Source: Desulfobacteraceae bacterium
Lineage (GTDB): Bacteria; Desulfobacterota; Desulfobacteria; Desulfobacterales; Desulfosalsimonadaceae
Reading direction: 5' to 3'
Length of the DNA: 64,000 bases
Assembly (NCBI GenBank): GCA_014237465.1
Contig: JABZFM010000004.1
Span: 62,001-126,000, forward strand
Below are positions 54,303-61,852 of this stretch, in pieces. The notes beneath the pieces were generated by a model, which worked only from the letters and a program-made list of their open reading frames with translations, was not told the DNA's origin and searched no databases. The position numbers were made by a program, and so were the translations under genes. Numbering within the stretch: the stretch's first letter is position 1; every line of letters starts with the position of its first letter.

Positions 54303-56687
54303 TTATGACGAATCCTCTGATGCGATTGTTTTACTGATTTTTTGTGACAACTCCTGGATGCTGAACGGTTTTTGAATAAATCCCCTGCATCCCCGTCTGA
54401 TTATTGACGAAGCCTGCCCGTTGATACTGTAACCGCTTGACAGCAGAACCTTCACATCCGGATTAATTGATTTCAGCTGATCAAATGTTTCGCCGCCGCC
54501 GATCCCCGGCATGACAAGGTCCAGAATCACCATGTCAATCTGATCTTTTCTATCACGATACGTATCAATCGCCTCCCGGCCGTCTTTGGCGACAATCACT
54601 TGATATCCCAGAACCTGAATCATTTCTTCGGCAACACTGCGTATCATTTCTTCATCATCCACCAGCAGGATGGTCCCGGTTCCTTCGAGAATTTCGATAT
54701 TTATGATTTGTTCCTGTTCTGCGACCCGGGTTGATGCGGGGAGGCAAATGTTGAATGTGGTGCCCTTACCTTTCTCACTGTAAACAGTTATAAATCCGTC
54801 ATGATTTTTAATAATACCGTAAGCGGAAGCAAGCCCCAAACCGGTGCCGCGCCCCCTTTCTTTAGTTGAAAAAAAAGGTTCAAAAACCCGTTTTAAAGTT
54901 ACTTTATCCATGCCAATGCCAGTGTCAGTAATTGATATTTTGATATATTTCCCCGGTTCGACATTATGGGGAGCCGTTGTTTCTTTTTTCAGAATATCAT
55001 TCTCGGTTCTGACATATAAATCACCGCCCTGCGGCATGGCGTGCGATGCGTTCACATACATATTCAATAATACCTGATCGATTTGCCGCTGATCGACTTC
55101 TGCAGTTAAAAGATTTTCATCAAATTCTTCATAAATCGTTATTTCTTTTCTGGTCCGGCCAAACATTCTGTTTTGTGTTTTAACAAGCTTATTGATGTCC
55201 GTCGGCTTGACCTCATATTTGCCGCTTCTGGCAATTCCCAGCATTTGCTGGGTCAAATCGGCTGCCCGGATGATATAATCTTCAATTTCTTTTAAATGCT
55301 TGTATCCGGGATCATTATCATCCTTGTTCAACATCAGCAAAGAAAGACGCCCCTGTATTCCCATCAGCAGATTATTAAAATCATGGGCAACACCTCCTGC
55401 CAGGGTGCCCAGAGATTCCATTTTCTGCGCCTGCTCCATGTGCCATTGATACCGTTTGGCATCTGAAATATCACGAAGAATCAATAAAATACCAGACGCA
55501 TCGCCTGCGTGATCCAGATATCTGGAAGCGCTGATGCTGACATCAAGAAGCCGCCCGTCTTTTGTATATCGCTGGGTTTCAAAACCATGAATCGGATGAT
55601 CCAGTTCCAGAACCTTTTTTATTAATTTGGCAAAAGACTGCTTCAGTGGTTTGGGGATATACTGAAGTTTATTATCCGCTATTTCCGATAGGGACCAGCC
55701 AAAAATCTTGGTAAAGGCCGGATTCACGAATTGAACTTTAAAATCGGTATCTATCAGCAAAATCGCATCAGATGATGAATTTAAAAGGGACTGATACAAT
55801 TCCTCGGCCTGATGGGCTTCTTTATATAACTGGCGATACCTTACCCGGCTCCGCTTCAGGGCGTCTCCCACTTTTTTGCGTTCCAACATTTCCCTTAATT
55901 CAACGACCTGAACATTCCTGCCATTATATGATATATTTTTGGGATGAGCCTCAACCGGAACTCTGGCGTCATCCTTTTTTAAGATAACTAAATCATAGGG
56001 TTTTTCATCACCCGACTGAAATTTTTTTTTCATCTGCTTCCTGGTTTGCTGCGTACAAAATATCAGCCCATCCTTACCGATAAGCTCATCATAGTCATAC
56101 CCTGTCATTCGGCATAATTTGGAATTGCACTCAAGGACAACTCCTTTGTCATGGACAAAAACACCGCTTAAAGAAAGTTCATTCAACTGACGAAACCGGT
56201 CTTCACTTTCCCGCAGCCTGTTTTCGGCTGCAATCCGTTCCGTAGCATCACGGCCAACTCCCCTGAAACCAATCGGTTTATTATCTTCATCTTTGATTAA
56301 ATAGGCGGACAATTCAAGAGAACGAGGCTGGCCGTCTTTCGTGAATATTTTATAATTAGCGAGCTTTTCAGCTTTGCCGGTGTTTAGTATCTTTTTAAAA
56401 ATCCGGGATATCCGTTTGGCAGTCTCCGGGGACATATACTCACGGTTGTTTTTGCCGACCAGTTCTTCAACCGACCAGCCTAACAATCTGCACAATGCCG
56501 GATTGAAATTAATAAAGTTTCCTTTTAAGTCCACCTCAAAATAAATTTCCTGCATACTGTTAAAAATATTGTGAAATCGTTTTTTATTTATACTCAATAT
56601 GGTTTCATTTTTCTTCAACATATTAATTTCATTTTTCAGCGTTTCAATATGCTGTTTTAACTTATTATCACTGGAAATTTTAGACAT
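54303..56687 (-). CDS. PAS-PAS-PAS hybrid histidine kinase
   Basis: 794 residues, no membrane helix, so cytosolic. Order: coiled coil (1-30); PAS domain 1 (about 36-155); PAS 2 (about 163-270); coiled coil; PAS 3 (about 298-415); HisKA with phospho-acceptor His435 in GGVAHDFNNLL; HATPase (about 540-650, N box LLNMYVNASHA, G boxes DTGIGM and GRGTGLGLA); receiver domain (about 672-790) with DD near 677-678 and phospho-acceptor Asp723 in ILDLVMPG. The signal could be redox or a small ligand. No output regulator gene lies beside it, so it probably signals through a phosphorelay. Confidence 0.93.
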   Translation of the reverse strand: MSKISSDNKLKQHIETLKNEINMLKKNETILSINKKRFHNIFNSMQEIYFEVDLKGNFINFNPALCRLLGWSVEELVGKNNREYMSPETAKRISRIFKKILNTGKAEKLANYKIFTKDGQPRSLELSAYLIKDEDNKPIGFRGVGRDATERIAAENRLRESEDRFRQLNELSLSGVFVHDKGVVLECNSKLCRMTGYDYDELIGKDGLIFCTQQTRKQMKKKFQSGDEKPYDLVILKKDDARVPVEAHPKNISYNGRNVQVVELREMLERKKVGDALKRSRVRYRQLYKEAHQAEELYQSLLNSSSDAILLIDTDFKVQFVNPAFTKIFGWSLSEIADNKLQYIPKPLKQSFAKLIKKVLELDHPIHGFETQRYTKDGRLLDVSISASRYLDHAGDASGILLILRDISDAKRYQWHMEQAQKMESLGTLAGGVAHDFNNLLMGIQGRLSLLMLNKDDNDPGYKHLKEIEDYIIRAADLTQQMLGIARSGKYEVKPTDINKLVKTQNRMFGRTRKEITIYEEFDENLLTAEVDQRQIDQVLLNMYVNASHAMPQGGDLYVRTENDILKKETTAPHNVEPGKYIKISITDTGIGMDKVTLKRVFEPFFSTKERGRGTGLGLASAYGIIKNHDGFITVYSEKGKGTTFNICLPASTRVAEQEQIINIEILEGTGTILLVDDEEMIRSVAEEMIQVLGYQVIVAKDGREAIDTYRDRKDQIDMVILDLVMPGIGGGETFDQLKSINPDVKVLLSSGYSINGQASSIIRRGCRGFIQKPFSIQELSQKISKTIASEDSS

Positions 56688-56781
56688 TAAAGGACACCGT
56701 TTGAATCAGTAAAGAAAAGGCTTAAAAGAAATCTAAATTGTAGTTAATATAATCTAAATTCAACACATTGTCAAGCAATGT

Positions 56782-56789
56782 AGGTTTTC
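56782..56789. repeat. Target site duplication, left copy
   Basis: AGGTTTTC directly outside the left terminal inverted repeat; the identical octamer is at 61026-61033 outside the right one. The same 8-bp duplication size is known for IS1-family insertions. Confidence 0.9.
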
Positions 56790-56810
56790 GGTAGTGTCCT
56801 AATTTGAATT
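56790..56810 (+). repeat. Left terminal inverted repeat
   Basis: GGTAG then TGTCCTAATTTGAATT. Matches the inverted right end in 19 of 21 positions (differences at bases 3 and 5). Confidence 0.92.
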
Positions 56811-56852
56811 TTTACAAAAACAAGAGCTAAACGTAGACCTGACCCTTTTTTC

Positions 56853-56880
56853 TTGACAAAGAAGGTCGAAACGTTATATT
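56853..56880 (+). promoter_or_regulatory. Promoter of the Panacea gene pair
   Basis: TTGACA (56853-56858), 16-base spacer, TATATT (56875-56880), about 100 bases before the DUF4065 gene and inside the transposon's left end. A short GACCT/AGGTC dyad flanks the -35 box, which could be a binding site for autoregulation. Confidence 0.5.
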
Positions 56881-56980
56881 TATTAATTGACTTAAAATTT
56901 TTAACATATTAAATGATCAATAAAGCGTTTAAGATAATAAGCAGGTCCCATAATATTATAAATAAAAGAGGGGTGTAATT

Positions 56981-57439
56981 ATGGGTACTCAAAATCAGGG
57001 CACTTATCACGCCATAGACATAGCCAATTATTTCCTTTTTAAAGCACAACAAGACGAAGAACTTCTTTCAAATCTTAAACTCCAAAAACTCGTTTATTAC
57101 GCTCAAGGGCTTTATTCGGCAACTCACGACGATCAACCATTGTTTAATGAAAAAATCGAAGCATGGACATACGGCCCGGTTGTTCCCGTTTTGTATGATC
57201 ATTATAAAACATATGGAGCGAATTGTATCCCCCCTGATCCACTTTTTGATCCCTCAACAATAGATAAAACCACACAAGATTTTCTTAATGAAATTTATGA
57301 CGCATTTGGTCAATTTTCGGCAATCCGTCTTATGGAAATATCACATCAAGATCAATGTTGGGAAGACGCTGAAATTGGAAATGAAATTACTGTGGAATCC
57401 ATGAGTAAATGTTTAAGGAAGTATCTTAAAAATGGCTAA
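56981..57439 (+). CDS. DUF4065 (Panacea/SocA-type) antitoxin-like protein
   Basis: 152 residues. The Panacea domain is clear: AIDIANYFLFKAQQ, LKLQKLVYYAQGLY (33-46), and EAWTYGPVVPVLYDHYKTYG (60-79), then a C-terminal helical part. In tested systems Panacea proteins are antitoxins that neutralise unrelated toxins, or proteolytic adaptors such as SocA. It overlaps the next gene by eight bases, the usual arrangement of toxin-antitoxin pairs. First cargo gene of the transposon. Good GAGGGGTG ribosome site. Confidence 0.85.
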   Translation: MGTQNQGTYHAIDIANYFLFKAQQDEELLSNLKLQKLVYYAQGLYSATHDDQPLFNEKIEAWTYGPVVPVLYDHYKTYGANCIPPDPLFDPSTIDKTTQDFLNEIYDAFGQFSAIRLMEISHQDQCWEDAEIGNEITVESMSKCLRKYLKNG

Positions 57440-57854
57440 AGGGAAAGAGTTTAAAAAATTTAAGCCTAAAAGCACAAAAAATTTCAAAACTGGAGAAATT
57501 CAAGACCCAATCAACTATGATTTATGTAAACCAATTTTTTCATTTTACAATATGCAATATGGGCAAAATGCTTGTTTATCTCAGTGTGATTTACCAAATA
57601 AATCTTCTGTAACCGATAAAATTGTATTGCTAAGTCAATTAACCTGGAGAGAAATAAAATCTCAACCCCGAACAAAATTAGGATATGAAAAAATTCCTCA
57701 ACAACAATTCAATGTATCACTTCCAAACCCGCCTGTTACGCCCGAAGTTTCAATTAAGGTTTTTCGTCATTCCGGAAGTGGAAGAATTGCTGGTTATAGA
57801 GTAAATGATGTTTATCACATTCTTGTCGTTGGCGATAATTTATATAATCATTAA
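57432..57854 (+). CDS. Candidate toxin paired with the Panacea protein
   Basis: 140 residues, basic N-terminus (MAKGKEFKKFKPKSTKNF), cysteines near 32-52, and a C-terminal beta-rich end FRHSGSGRIAGYRVNDVYHILVVGDNLYNH. That ending resembles the last strands of RelE/HigB-like RNase toxins, where Arg, Tyr and His act, but the match is by eye only. Start overlaps the Panacea gene by eight bases, so the two are coupled. Toxin identity is inferred from position; no family assignment is certain. Confidence 0.55.
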   Translation: MAKGKEFKKFKPKSTKNFKTGEIQDPINYDLCKPIFSFYNMQYGQNACLSQCDLPNKSSVTDKIVLLSQLTWREIKSQPRTKLGYEKIPQQQFNVSLPNPPVTPEVSIKVFRHSGSGRIAGYRVNDVYHILVVGDNLYNH

Positions 57855-57888
57855 AGTATTTAATCTAAGTTGTTGTTAATAATTTAGA

Positions 57889-58182
57889 TTATGGTTTACG
57901 ATATTCACTAACAATTGCCGCCCTCACAGCCTTTTCCGGTGAATCAACCGGCCCATCATGCAATACCGCAATGTATTTTCTTTTCGATGACCCATCAACA
58001 GCATGCGACCACGCATAACATTTTTTTGTCGTTGGGTGGTCAATTAATTCAAAAATCTCAACAACACCCTCCCATGCCGTTTGGCCTTGAAAAACTTCTT
58101 TAATTGGTAATGATTCAACCCATTCGGATTTACAGCCGTGAAGATCAAGAATGGCTTTTTTTAGATTTTTTATATTATTCAT
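57889..58182 (-). CDS. Small conserved-looking protein of unknown function
   Basis: 97 residues: an N-terminal helix (IKNLKKAILDLHGC), then a beta-rich part with ESLPIKEVFQGQTAWEGVVEIFEL, KKCYAWSHAVDGSSKRKYIAVL and PVDSPEKAVRAAIVSEYRK. No known domain is recognised. Its ATG overlaps the DUF262 stop by four bases, so it is the last gene of the RHH-DUF262 operon. It could be an accessory or immunity partner of the DUF262 protein; that is inference. Confidence 0.7.
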   Translation of the reverse strand: MNNIKNLKKAILDLHGCKSEWVESLPIKEVFQGQTAWEGVVEIFELIDHPTTKKCYAWSHAVDGSSKRKYIAVLHDGPVDSPEKAVRAAIVSEYRKP

Positions 58183-59888
58183 GTTTTAATTGTCCAAATT
58201 TTTGCTACAACTTTTGATAACTCTTTTTGGCGCTCATTTATTACGTCTGGTGTCCAGTGTACATGTCTCCCTGCATCTTGTGTTGTTATTAGTGTTGATT
58301 TCTCAAGAATTTTTCTTTTGTCATCAAAAGATCCGTTACCAAGTTGAGTGTTTTGTGTTGGATTTAACAACACCATATTCCCAAGACGTTTTTGGAATGC
58401 AGACGCAACTTCCGGTTCAATATTCCACCTATCGGATAATTTTAACGGTAAAACATGTTCAAGATTATATGTCATTGTATCATCAATACCACCAAATTCA
58501 GGATTTTGCTCTCCACGCTTAAAAATTTCTATTGCACGAAGATAATATCTTGCCAGATATGTTTTATTAACTTTTGCATTTTTAAATGCGTCTTCAAATG
58601 CTTTATTAGATGGCACATTTACAGTCATAGCAGGTACAATTTGCTTTGATTTTGTTATTTTTTCATCCATAATATTTCGTGCTATTGAGCCATAATTTTT
58701 TTCAAGCCCACCACTCCCAGACACACCAAAAATTAAAAACCGAACAGATAGTGACAATAAAAGCTTAAACGCTTTTCGTTTTTCATCACCATCAAATTTA
58801 AATGCAATCGCCAACATAAGTGGCCTGATTTGCATTATTCTTAATATGTTTGTAATTACATGAATATGATATCGGGTAGATTTTCCCAATCCAGACCAAG
58901 TGGAATGGTCAAGCGGCGAAAGAAGAGCGACATAATAATTTGCTGATGTTTCAAAATAAGAGACGATATCAACTGCATGTTGCATGCTACCAATTCTCTT
59001 TTTTACCTTTTCTGCCAATTCTCTTTCAACTGTCGGCCCGTTTTTTGTAATCCATGCATGCCTAATGTGGGTTAATATCAGATCATCATTTCCTTCGCTT
59101 TCAATTATACCAACCATAGAGTGCCACTTTTCTTGGACTTCATCTAATCTGTCTTTGGCTGTTGCAAATAAAAAGTTTTTTAAAATGTCTGTCTGTGATG
59201 CCCTTAACCCCCTGTCGTTTAAGGTTTCAAACATTGTATATGCATTAATATGATCCGGCACTTCTATCACAATAACAGTGGCAAATTTACTTAAAAAACT
59301 TATCCATTTATAAAGTTCTCTTGGTTTTTCCTTATCTCCATATGGGGCCACAATTTTTTGGACATATTCATCAATAACTTTTTTTGCACCCGCAATTCTT
59401 TCGTGTGATGAATAAGATGTGTCACATTTATTTCTATTTTTATCATCTGGTGGGAATAAAACCCATTTATTAAAATAATCACTATCCCTTGTATTTAATC
59501 TTAGTTTCGGAGTATAAATGCCATCAATTTCATTGTATTCTAATAAATGTTTATCTGTGTATTTATTTGCCGCTCTTTTCTCATTGTCTCCAAAATTAAA
59601 CAAATAATCTCTAATGCTTGCTATTAAAATTGATACTGTAGCCAACCGTTGTTGCCCATCTGCAACCTCTAAGCGTTCCGTTTCACCGTGTGTTAATACG
59701 ATCGTTCCAAGAAAATATGTAGGATCATCTTCTGATAACGCTTTGGCAAAGTCTTCCAATAATTTTTCAACATGTTGTGCTTCCCACGCATAAGATCGCT
59801 GGTTTGGCGGAACTGATAAGCTATATTGGTTTAAAGCGTCTCCAATGCCAATGTTTTTAAAATTGATACCAACATTTGGTTTTTTCAT
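58179..59888 (-). CDS. DUF262/DUF1524 (GmrSD-like) putative nuclease
   Basis: 569 residues. N-terminal DUF262 ParB-like nucleotidase domain: VPPNQRSYAW (26-35), ADGQQRLATVSIL (76-88), FETLNDRG (220-227). C-terminal DUF1524 His-Me-finger nuclease: NLEHVLPLKL with catalytic His478, then RLGNMVLLNPTQNTQLGN with Asn509. This two-domain fusion is the GmrSD type IV restriction architecture, which cuts modified phage DNA; BrxU is related. All catalytic positions are intact. Starts directly after the RHH stop, with no gap, in one operon. Confidence 0.88.
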   Translation of the reverse strand: MKKPNVGINFKNIGIGDALNQYSLSVPPNQRSYAWEAQHVEKLLEDFAKALSEDDPTYFLGTIVLTHGETERLEVADGQQRLATVSILIASIRDYLFNFGDNEKRAANKYTDKHLLEYNEIDGIYTPKLRLNTRDSDYFNKWVLFPPDDKNRNKCDTSYSSHERIAGAKKVIDEYVQKIVAPYGDKEKPRELYKWISFLSKFATVIVIEVPDHINAYTMFETLNDRGLRASQTDILKNFLFATAKDRLDEVQEKWHSMVGIIESEGNDDLILTHIRHAWITKNGPTVERELAEKVKKRIGSMQHAVDIVSYFETSANYYVALLSPLDHSTWSGLGKSTRYHIHVITNILRIMQIRPLMLAIAFKFDGDEKRKAFKLLLSLSVRFLIFGVSGSGGLEKNYGSIARNIMDEKITKSKQIVPAMTVNVPSNKAFEDAFKNAKVNKTYLARYYLRAIEIFKRGEQNPEFGGIDDTMTYNLEHVLPLKLSDRWNIEPEVASAFQKRLGNMVLLNPTQNTQLGNGSFDDKRKILEKSTLITTQDAGRHVHWTPDVINERQKELSKVVAKIWTIKT

Positions 59889-60071
59889 TTAGCTGTCTCC
59901 GTCTTTTAAAAATTCCGCTTGTTTACCAACAGCTTCAAGATCTCTTGTAGCCGCTTTGCGTAAATTTGACCTTATCCATGCGGATAAAGAAACACCAACA
60001 ATATCAGCCGCATCCTGAAAAGATTTTTTCTCAGAGGGCGATACCCTCACCTGTATTGGTTTTGTTTTCAT
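59889..60071 (-). CDS. Ribbon-helix-helix (CopG/Arc-type) DNA-binding protein
   Basis: 60 residues from ATG 60069-60071 (MKTKPIQVRVSPSEKKSFQD), after AAGGGAGT; the frame extends 14 codons upstream into the promoter, which is unlikely to be translated. The beta strand KPIQVRVSPSEK and the two helices (KKSFQDAADIVGVSLSAWIRSNL) fit an RHH regulator. First gene of the DUF262 operon. Probable autorepressor acting on the two TGCA-N3-TGCA palindromes upstream, and through them on the transposase. Confidence 0.8.
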   Translation of the reverse strand: MKTKPIQVRVSPSEKKSFQDAADIVGVSLSAWIRSNLRKAATRDLEAVGKQAEFLKDGDS

Positions 60072-60094
60072 ATTATTACTCCCTTTACAAAAAA

Positions 60095-60123
60095 AATGTA
60101 ATGCATTTTGCATGAAAAGTCAA
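60095..60123 (-). promoter_or_regulatory. Leftward promoter of the RHH-DUF262 operon
   Basis: On the minus strand TTGACT (plus 60118-60123) and TACATT (plus 60095-60100) are 17 bases apart. The spacer contains the perfect palindrome ATGCA-TTT-TGCAT at 60101-60113, a likely operator. Confidence 0.75.
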
Positions 60124-60131
60124 GAAAAAAC

Positions 60132-60160
60132 TTGACATGTACTGCAAAGTGCATTACACT
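60132..60160 (+). promoter_or_regulatory. Rightward promoter of the transposase
   Basis: TTGACA (60132-60137) and TACACT (60155-60160) are 17 bases apart; TATAAT also follows five bases on. The spacer holds TGCA-AAG-TGCA at 60143-60153. The arrangement mirrors the leftward promoter; arms TGTAATGCA and TGCATTACA are shared. Confidence 0.75.
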
Positions 60161-60184
60161 ATAATTAAAATTAAGGAGATTGAC

Positions 60185-61006
60185 ATGAATAAGGCGTCTA
60201 TAGAAAAGCAAACACAAATTATCCATTGTCTGGTCGAGGGTAATTCAATTCGGGCTACAGAGCGTATTACATCAACACATCGTGATACAATTATGAGGCT
60301 TATGGTTAGAGTTGGTAATGCCTGTCAGATATTATCAGACGAGAAGTTGCAACAGTTAAATTGTAAGCGTATACAGGTTGATGAAATTTGGACTTATGTT
60401 AAGAAGAAGCAGCGTCACATGACAAGTAGTGACGATCCAGGCCAGATTGGGGATATGTGGACCTTTGTGGCTATTGATGCTGACACAAAGCTTATACCTG
60501 CTTATAAGGTTGGAAAGCGTGATATATATACAGCACAGGAATTTATGAATGATTTGTCTGGAAGGCTTATAAATCGTGTTCAAATTTCATCAGATGCTCT
60601 TAGGGCTTATGTTGAAGCCACAGAACAGGCATTTGGTACTGATGTTGATTATGGTCAAATAGTCAAATCTTATGAGGCTGAACCTGTTGGACCCGGACGA
60701 TATAGTCCGCCAAAGGTTGCAAATACAAAGAAGACGACAATTAAGGGTGATCCTGACATAAATCATATATCAACAAGTTATATTGAAAGGCAAAATTTAA
60801 CTATGAGAATGTCAATTCGGAGATTTACAAGATTAACAAACGCATTTAGCAAGAAGCTTGAAAATTTAAAGGCGGCAGTATCTTTACATTTTTCATATTA
60901 TAATTTTGTTCGGATTCATAGGACTCTTAGGGTGACACCGGCTATGGAGGCGGGCATAGAAAGTCGGATTTGGAATTTAAGCGATTTGGTTGAAATGGCA
61001 AATTAA
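60185..61006 (+). CDS. IS1-family-type DDE transposase (single ORF)
   Basis: 273 residues from ATG 60185, after TAAGGAG. N-terminal helix-turn-helix (QTQIIHCLVEGNSIRATERITSTHRDTI), then the IS1-type catalytic core: Asp66 in VDEIWTYV, Asp137 in ISSDALRAY, Glu201 in TSYIERQNLTMRM, followed by RRFTRLTNAFSKK and the conserved NFVRIHRTLRVTPAMEAG. No programmed frameshift is needed, unlike IS1 itself, as in the ISMhu11-like branch. The stop codon TAA overlaps the right terminal repeat, so the transposase ends at the element's edge. Active site intact. Confidence 0.9.
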   Translation: MNKASIEKQTQIIHCLVEGNSIRATERITSTHRDTIMRLMVRVGNACQILSDEKLQQLNCKRIQVDEIWTYVKKKQRHMTSSDDPGQIGDMWTFVAIDADTKLIPAYKVGKRDIYTAQEFMNDLSGRLINRVQISSDALRAYVEATEQAFGTDVDYGQIVKSYEAEPVGPGRYSPPKVANTKKTTIKGDPDINHISTSYIERQNLTMRMSIRRFTRLTNAFSKKLENLKAAVSLHFSYYNFVRIHRTLRVTPAMEAGIESRIWNLSDLVEMAN

Positions 61007-61025
61007 TTCAAATTAGGACAGTGCC
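61005..61025 (-). repeat. Right terminal inverted repeat
   Basis: Reverse complement reads GGCAC then TGTCCTAATTTGAATT. The transposase stop codon (61004-61006) overlaps its inner edge. Confidence 0.92.
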
Positions 61026-61033
61026 AGGTTTTC
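61026..61033. repeat. Target site duplication, right copy
   Basis: AGGTTTTC, identical to 56782-56789. The rejoined empty site would read CAATGT-AGGTTTTC-TAATATG. Confidence 0.9.
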
Positions 61034-61082
61034 TAATATGACCTGAATTTTGCAGGTATGAACTGAAAATGATGATATTTCA

Positions 61083-61610
61083 TTAGGGATGTACTAAAAG
61101 TTTCATCTGACCTGTCTGAAGAAACCGGATTTCTGATCTCGATACCACTGCCATTGCCATGGCGACCTTATCCTCTATGGGCATGGCACTCATGGTCTCC
61201 ATGGCCAGCACCTCGGCCACTCCATTGTCAATTATAATCCTGAATATGTTTAAGCGATTGTAGAATTGAACATTGCGTGAAAAAATGACCATATTTTTCC
61301 CAAAATCAATTTCAGGAACAGGTTCAGCGGGTTTAAACGCCTTCCAGACATCTGAAAATATTAATTTATCGCTGATATATCCCACGCGTACTTCCTGCTG
61401 TCCCAGGGGCAGACATTCGAGTTTGTCAACCGGATAATCACCGCTCCATTTGTCAAGAATTGCCAGGTCTTTTTTTTCTGATGAAGCATTTGATTGATGA
61501 TCTTTAATGGCCGACGATTCAAGTGATTGGGCGGCCACCTGAAAAGCAGCTAAAAAATTTACGCTAATAATCATTAAAAACAGAAAGCACGGTTTTAATA
61601 TTCGTTTCAT
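61083..61610 (-). CDS. Exported protein of unknown function
   Basis: 175 residues from ATG 61608-61610 (MKRILKPCFLFLMIISVNF), following AAAGGACA; an in-frame ATG 32 codons upstream has less support. Signal peptide about 1-25 ending near QVAAQS. The mature part (WSGDYPVDKLECLPLGQQEVRVGYI, then KNMVIFSRNVQFYNRLNIFRI and ETMSAMPIEDKVAMAMAVV) has no recognised domain. Single gene between the transposon and the acyl-CoA synthetase gene. Confidence 0.65.
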   Translation of the reverse strand: MKRILKPCFLFLMIISVNFLAAFQVAAQSLESSAIKDHQSNASSEKKDLAILDKWSGDYPVDKLECLPLGQQEVRVGYISDKLIFSDVWKAFKPAEPVPEIDFGKNMVIFSRNVQFYNRLNIFRIIIDNGVAEVLAMETMSAMPIEDKVAMAMAVVSRSEIRFLQTGQMKLLVHP

Positions 61611-61737
61611 TTCAATGTCCTTTCTCATTAATATTATATTTTTAAAAAATCTCCATTTATAATCACCTGGCGGGCCAATATCGTCAATGAAAAACTGATT
61701 TGCCATATTACATTATAGCCGCTAGTTTTTCAATTTT

Positions 61738-61847
61738 GAGGTCTTCATAAAAAGTCGAAGTTTTAGAAAATAGCATTTTTAACGTATTGAATTTTTTGAT
61801 GGCAAAAGTCAGTAAACAGCTATTTTTTGACTTTTTAAGAATCCATC
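61738..61847. repeat. Related, decayed repeat element C1
   Basis: Begins GAGGTCTTCATAAAAAGTCG and ends GACTTTTTAAGAATCCATC, matching the GATGGCTTCGTAAAAAGTC / GACTTTTTACGAAGCCATC ends of families A and B. The interior (TAGAAAATAGCATTTTTAAC, then CAGTAAACAGCTATTTTTT) is different and forms its own dyad (AATAGC/GCTATT). Confidence 0.6.
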
Positions 61848-61852
61848 AAACC

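Larger units (their letters stand above)
56790..61025. mobile_element. Cargo-carrying IS1-family-like transposon, 4236 bp
   Basis: Bounded by 21-bp imperfect terminal inverted repeats sharing TGTCCTAATTTGAATT and starting GG, with a perfect 8-bp target duplication outside. Contents in order: DUF4065/Panacea gene and overlapping candidate toxin gene (plus); small unknown gene, DUF262/DUF1524 gene and RHH gene (minus operon); IS1-type transposase (plus), whose stop codon is inside the right repeat. Base use is visibly more AT-rich than the flanks. Intact ends and duplication indicate a fairly recent insertion of one unit, including the cargo. Confidence 0.92.

Noticed and set aside
60101-60153. 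The long inverted repeat as an internal transposon end.
   Set aside because: The symmetry is explained by two mirror promoters with operators, and no matching ends or duplication exist there.
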